Source: an uncultured Caryophanales bacterium (lineage in GTDB: Bacteria; Bacillota_I; Bacilli_A; Izemoplasmatales; Hujiaoplasmataceae). Taken from it: a stretch of 6,305 nucleotides of DNA. The position numbers and the translations under genes were made by a program. Shown here one piece after another: positions 5,658 to 6,305 of this stretch (position 1 is its first letter; the number at the start of each line of letters is the position of its first letter). The DNA lies in the NCBI GenBank assembly GCA_937958685.1, contig CALGNF010000071.1, positions 1 to 6,305 on the forward strand. Reading direction: 5' to 3'. The notes below the pieces were generated by a model. It saw only the letters and a list, made by a program, of their open reading frames with translations. It had not been told where the DNA came from and made no database searches.

Positions 5658-6260
5658 TCAGTTTTCCTCCGCTATCTGTTCCATGTATATGTTGGGGATG
5701 GCGGCGTACATCGCCGCCGCTTGTGCCAATTCGCGTTTCCAGGTCCTTTCGTTGGGCGCATGGGCTTCCTCCTCGTGGCCGGGGCCGAAGCCGATGCAGG
5801 GAATCTTGTAGCGGCCCATGATCGCAACAGCGTTGGTCGAGAAGGTCCATTTGTCGACGACTGGCTTGGTCGAAAACAGGTTTTCATAAGCCTTGACCAG
5901 CGTCTGACAAGCGATGTGGTCTTCGGGAACGACCCAAGTGGGGAAGTAAGCCTCGGTGGGATAGACCAGCCCGGTATAGGAAGGTTTGGCGTAATCATAC
6001 ATCTCGACGCTGGCTCCGGCTTTGATCACCGCGGGTAGTTCTCTGATTTCCGCAAGTGCCCGTTGATATGTTTCATTGACCGTTAGTCGGCGATCGATCG
6101 AGATCGTGCAACCATCGGCGACTGCACATCTGCTGGGAGATGAGGAGAAGATCTCGCTGACGGTCAGCGTCCCTTTTCCCAGAAACGGATCATCCCCCAG
6201 ACGCCTGCTCAACGCTTGGAGTTCCTCGATGATCGGCGCCATCTTGTAGATGGCGTTGTC
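5658..6260 (-). CDS. ygeY: YgeY-type M20 family hydrolase, C-terminal half (N-terminus lost at contig end)
   Basis: Two hundred C-terminal residues are present. The frame has no start in real sequence: it begins DNAIYK just inside the adapter junction, and the Met at 6242 is internal (IYKMAP). Characteristic stretches are [79 protein letters not shown] and MYAAIPNIY. The His of EEEAHAPNE is the last metal ligand of the M20 di-zinc hydrolases; the earlier ligands lie in the missing half. This pattern is that of the YgeY family, annotated as selenium metabolism-linked hydrolase, whose full length is about 400-440 residues. Relatives cleave amide or ureido bonds. It overlaps functionally with the transcarbamylase directly downstream, as in E. 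coli where ygeW, ygeX and ygeY lie together. The reaction is not proven; participation in anaerobic purine or urate breakdown is inferred from such clusters. Confidence 0.88.
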   Translation of the reverse strand, partial: DNAIYKMAPIIEELQALSRRLGDDPFLGKGTLTVSEIFSSSPSRCAVADGCTISIDRRLTVNETYQRALAEIRELPAVIKAGASVEMYDYAKPSYTGLVYPTEAYFPTWVVPEDHIACQTLVKAYENLFSTKPVVDKWTFSTNAVAIMGRYKIPCIGFGPGHEEEAHAPNERTWKRELAQAAAMYAAIPNIYMEQIAEEN

Positions 6261-6305
6261 AGATCGGAAGAGCGTCGTGTAGGGAAAGAGTGTAGATCTC
6301 GGTGG
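6261..6305. other. Illumina TruSeq adapter read-through (artefact)
   Basis: The last 45 bases start AGATCGGAAGAGCGTCGTGT and continue through GTGTAGATCTCGGTGG. This is the reverse complement of the TruSeq universal (P5) adapter as I know it, with no mismatch seen. It is library sequence, not genome. In the ygeY frame it stays open and would add a spurious 15-residue peptide ending YTTLFRS, so gene callers may extend the hydrolase into it. Confidence 0.98.

Overview
The window is a chromosomal fragment, most likely from an anaerobic, gut-type Bacillota (Firmicutes) bacterium. I infer this from the strong AGGAGG-type ribosome binding sites, the Clostridia/Bacilli flavour of the proteins (thioredoxin-type ArsC, short zinc-dependent guanine deaminase, YgeY/YgeW-type enzymes) and a base composition near 50% GC by eye. 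Genus and species cannot be read from the sequence. I see no rRNA, tRNA, CRISPR array or insertion sequence.

Layout. (1) Positions 1-3316 hold five tightly spaced genes on the minus strand. In transcription order they are exodeoxyribonuclease III (xth), a radical SAM protein of the DNA repair photolyase/SPL-like group, an Fpg/Nei-type DNA glycosylase homologue, a thioredoxin-type arsenate reductase (arsC) and a TraX-family membrane protein cut by the window edge. They look like one operon driven by an extended -10 promoter near 3407-3437. (2) Positions 3317-3506 are a divergent promoter region, with a near-consensus promoter for the rightward gene. (3) Positions 3507-3989 (+) encode a guanine deaminase-like cytidine deaminase-fold enzyme, followed by a hairpin and 13 T terminator. 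(4) Positions 4096-6260 (-) hold the end of a second leftward operon: the C-terminal half of a YgeY-type M20 hydrolase, a YgeW-like transcarbamylase overlapping its ribosome binding site, and the RNA 2',3'-cyclic phosphodiesterase ThpR. (5) Positions 6261-6305 are not biological: they match the reverse complement of the Illumina TruSeq universal (P5) adapter.

How the genes may work together. The deaminase, the YgeW-like transcarbamylase and YgeY fit anaerobic purine breakdown: guanine to xanthine, then opening and fragmentation of the purine skeleton with carbamoyl-group recovery. Related ygeW/ygeY clusters have been tied to selenium-dependent hydroxylases and urate/purine use. The left operon groups three nucleic-acid-repair-type proteins. 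Its glycosylase homologue is notable because Tyr stands where the catalytic N-terminal Pro normally is. No wholly new system is evident. The most useful points for a reader are the adapter artefact, the atypical glycosylase and the likely purine-catabolism locus.
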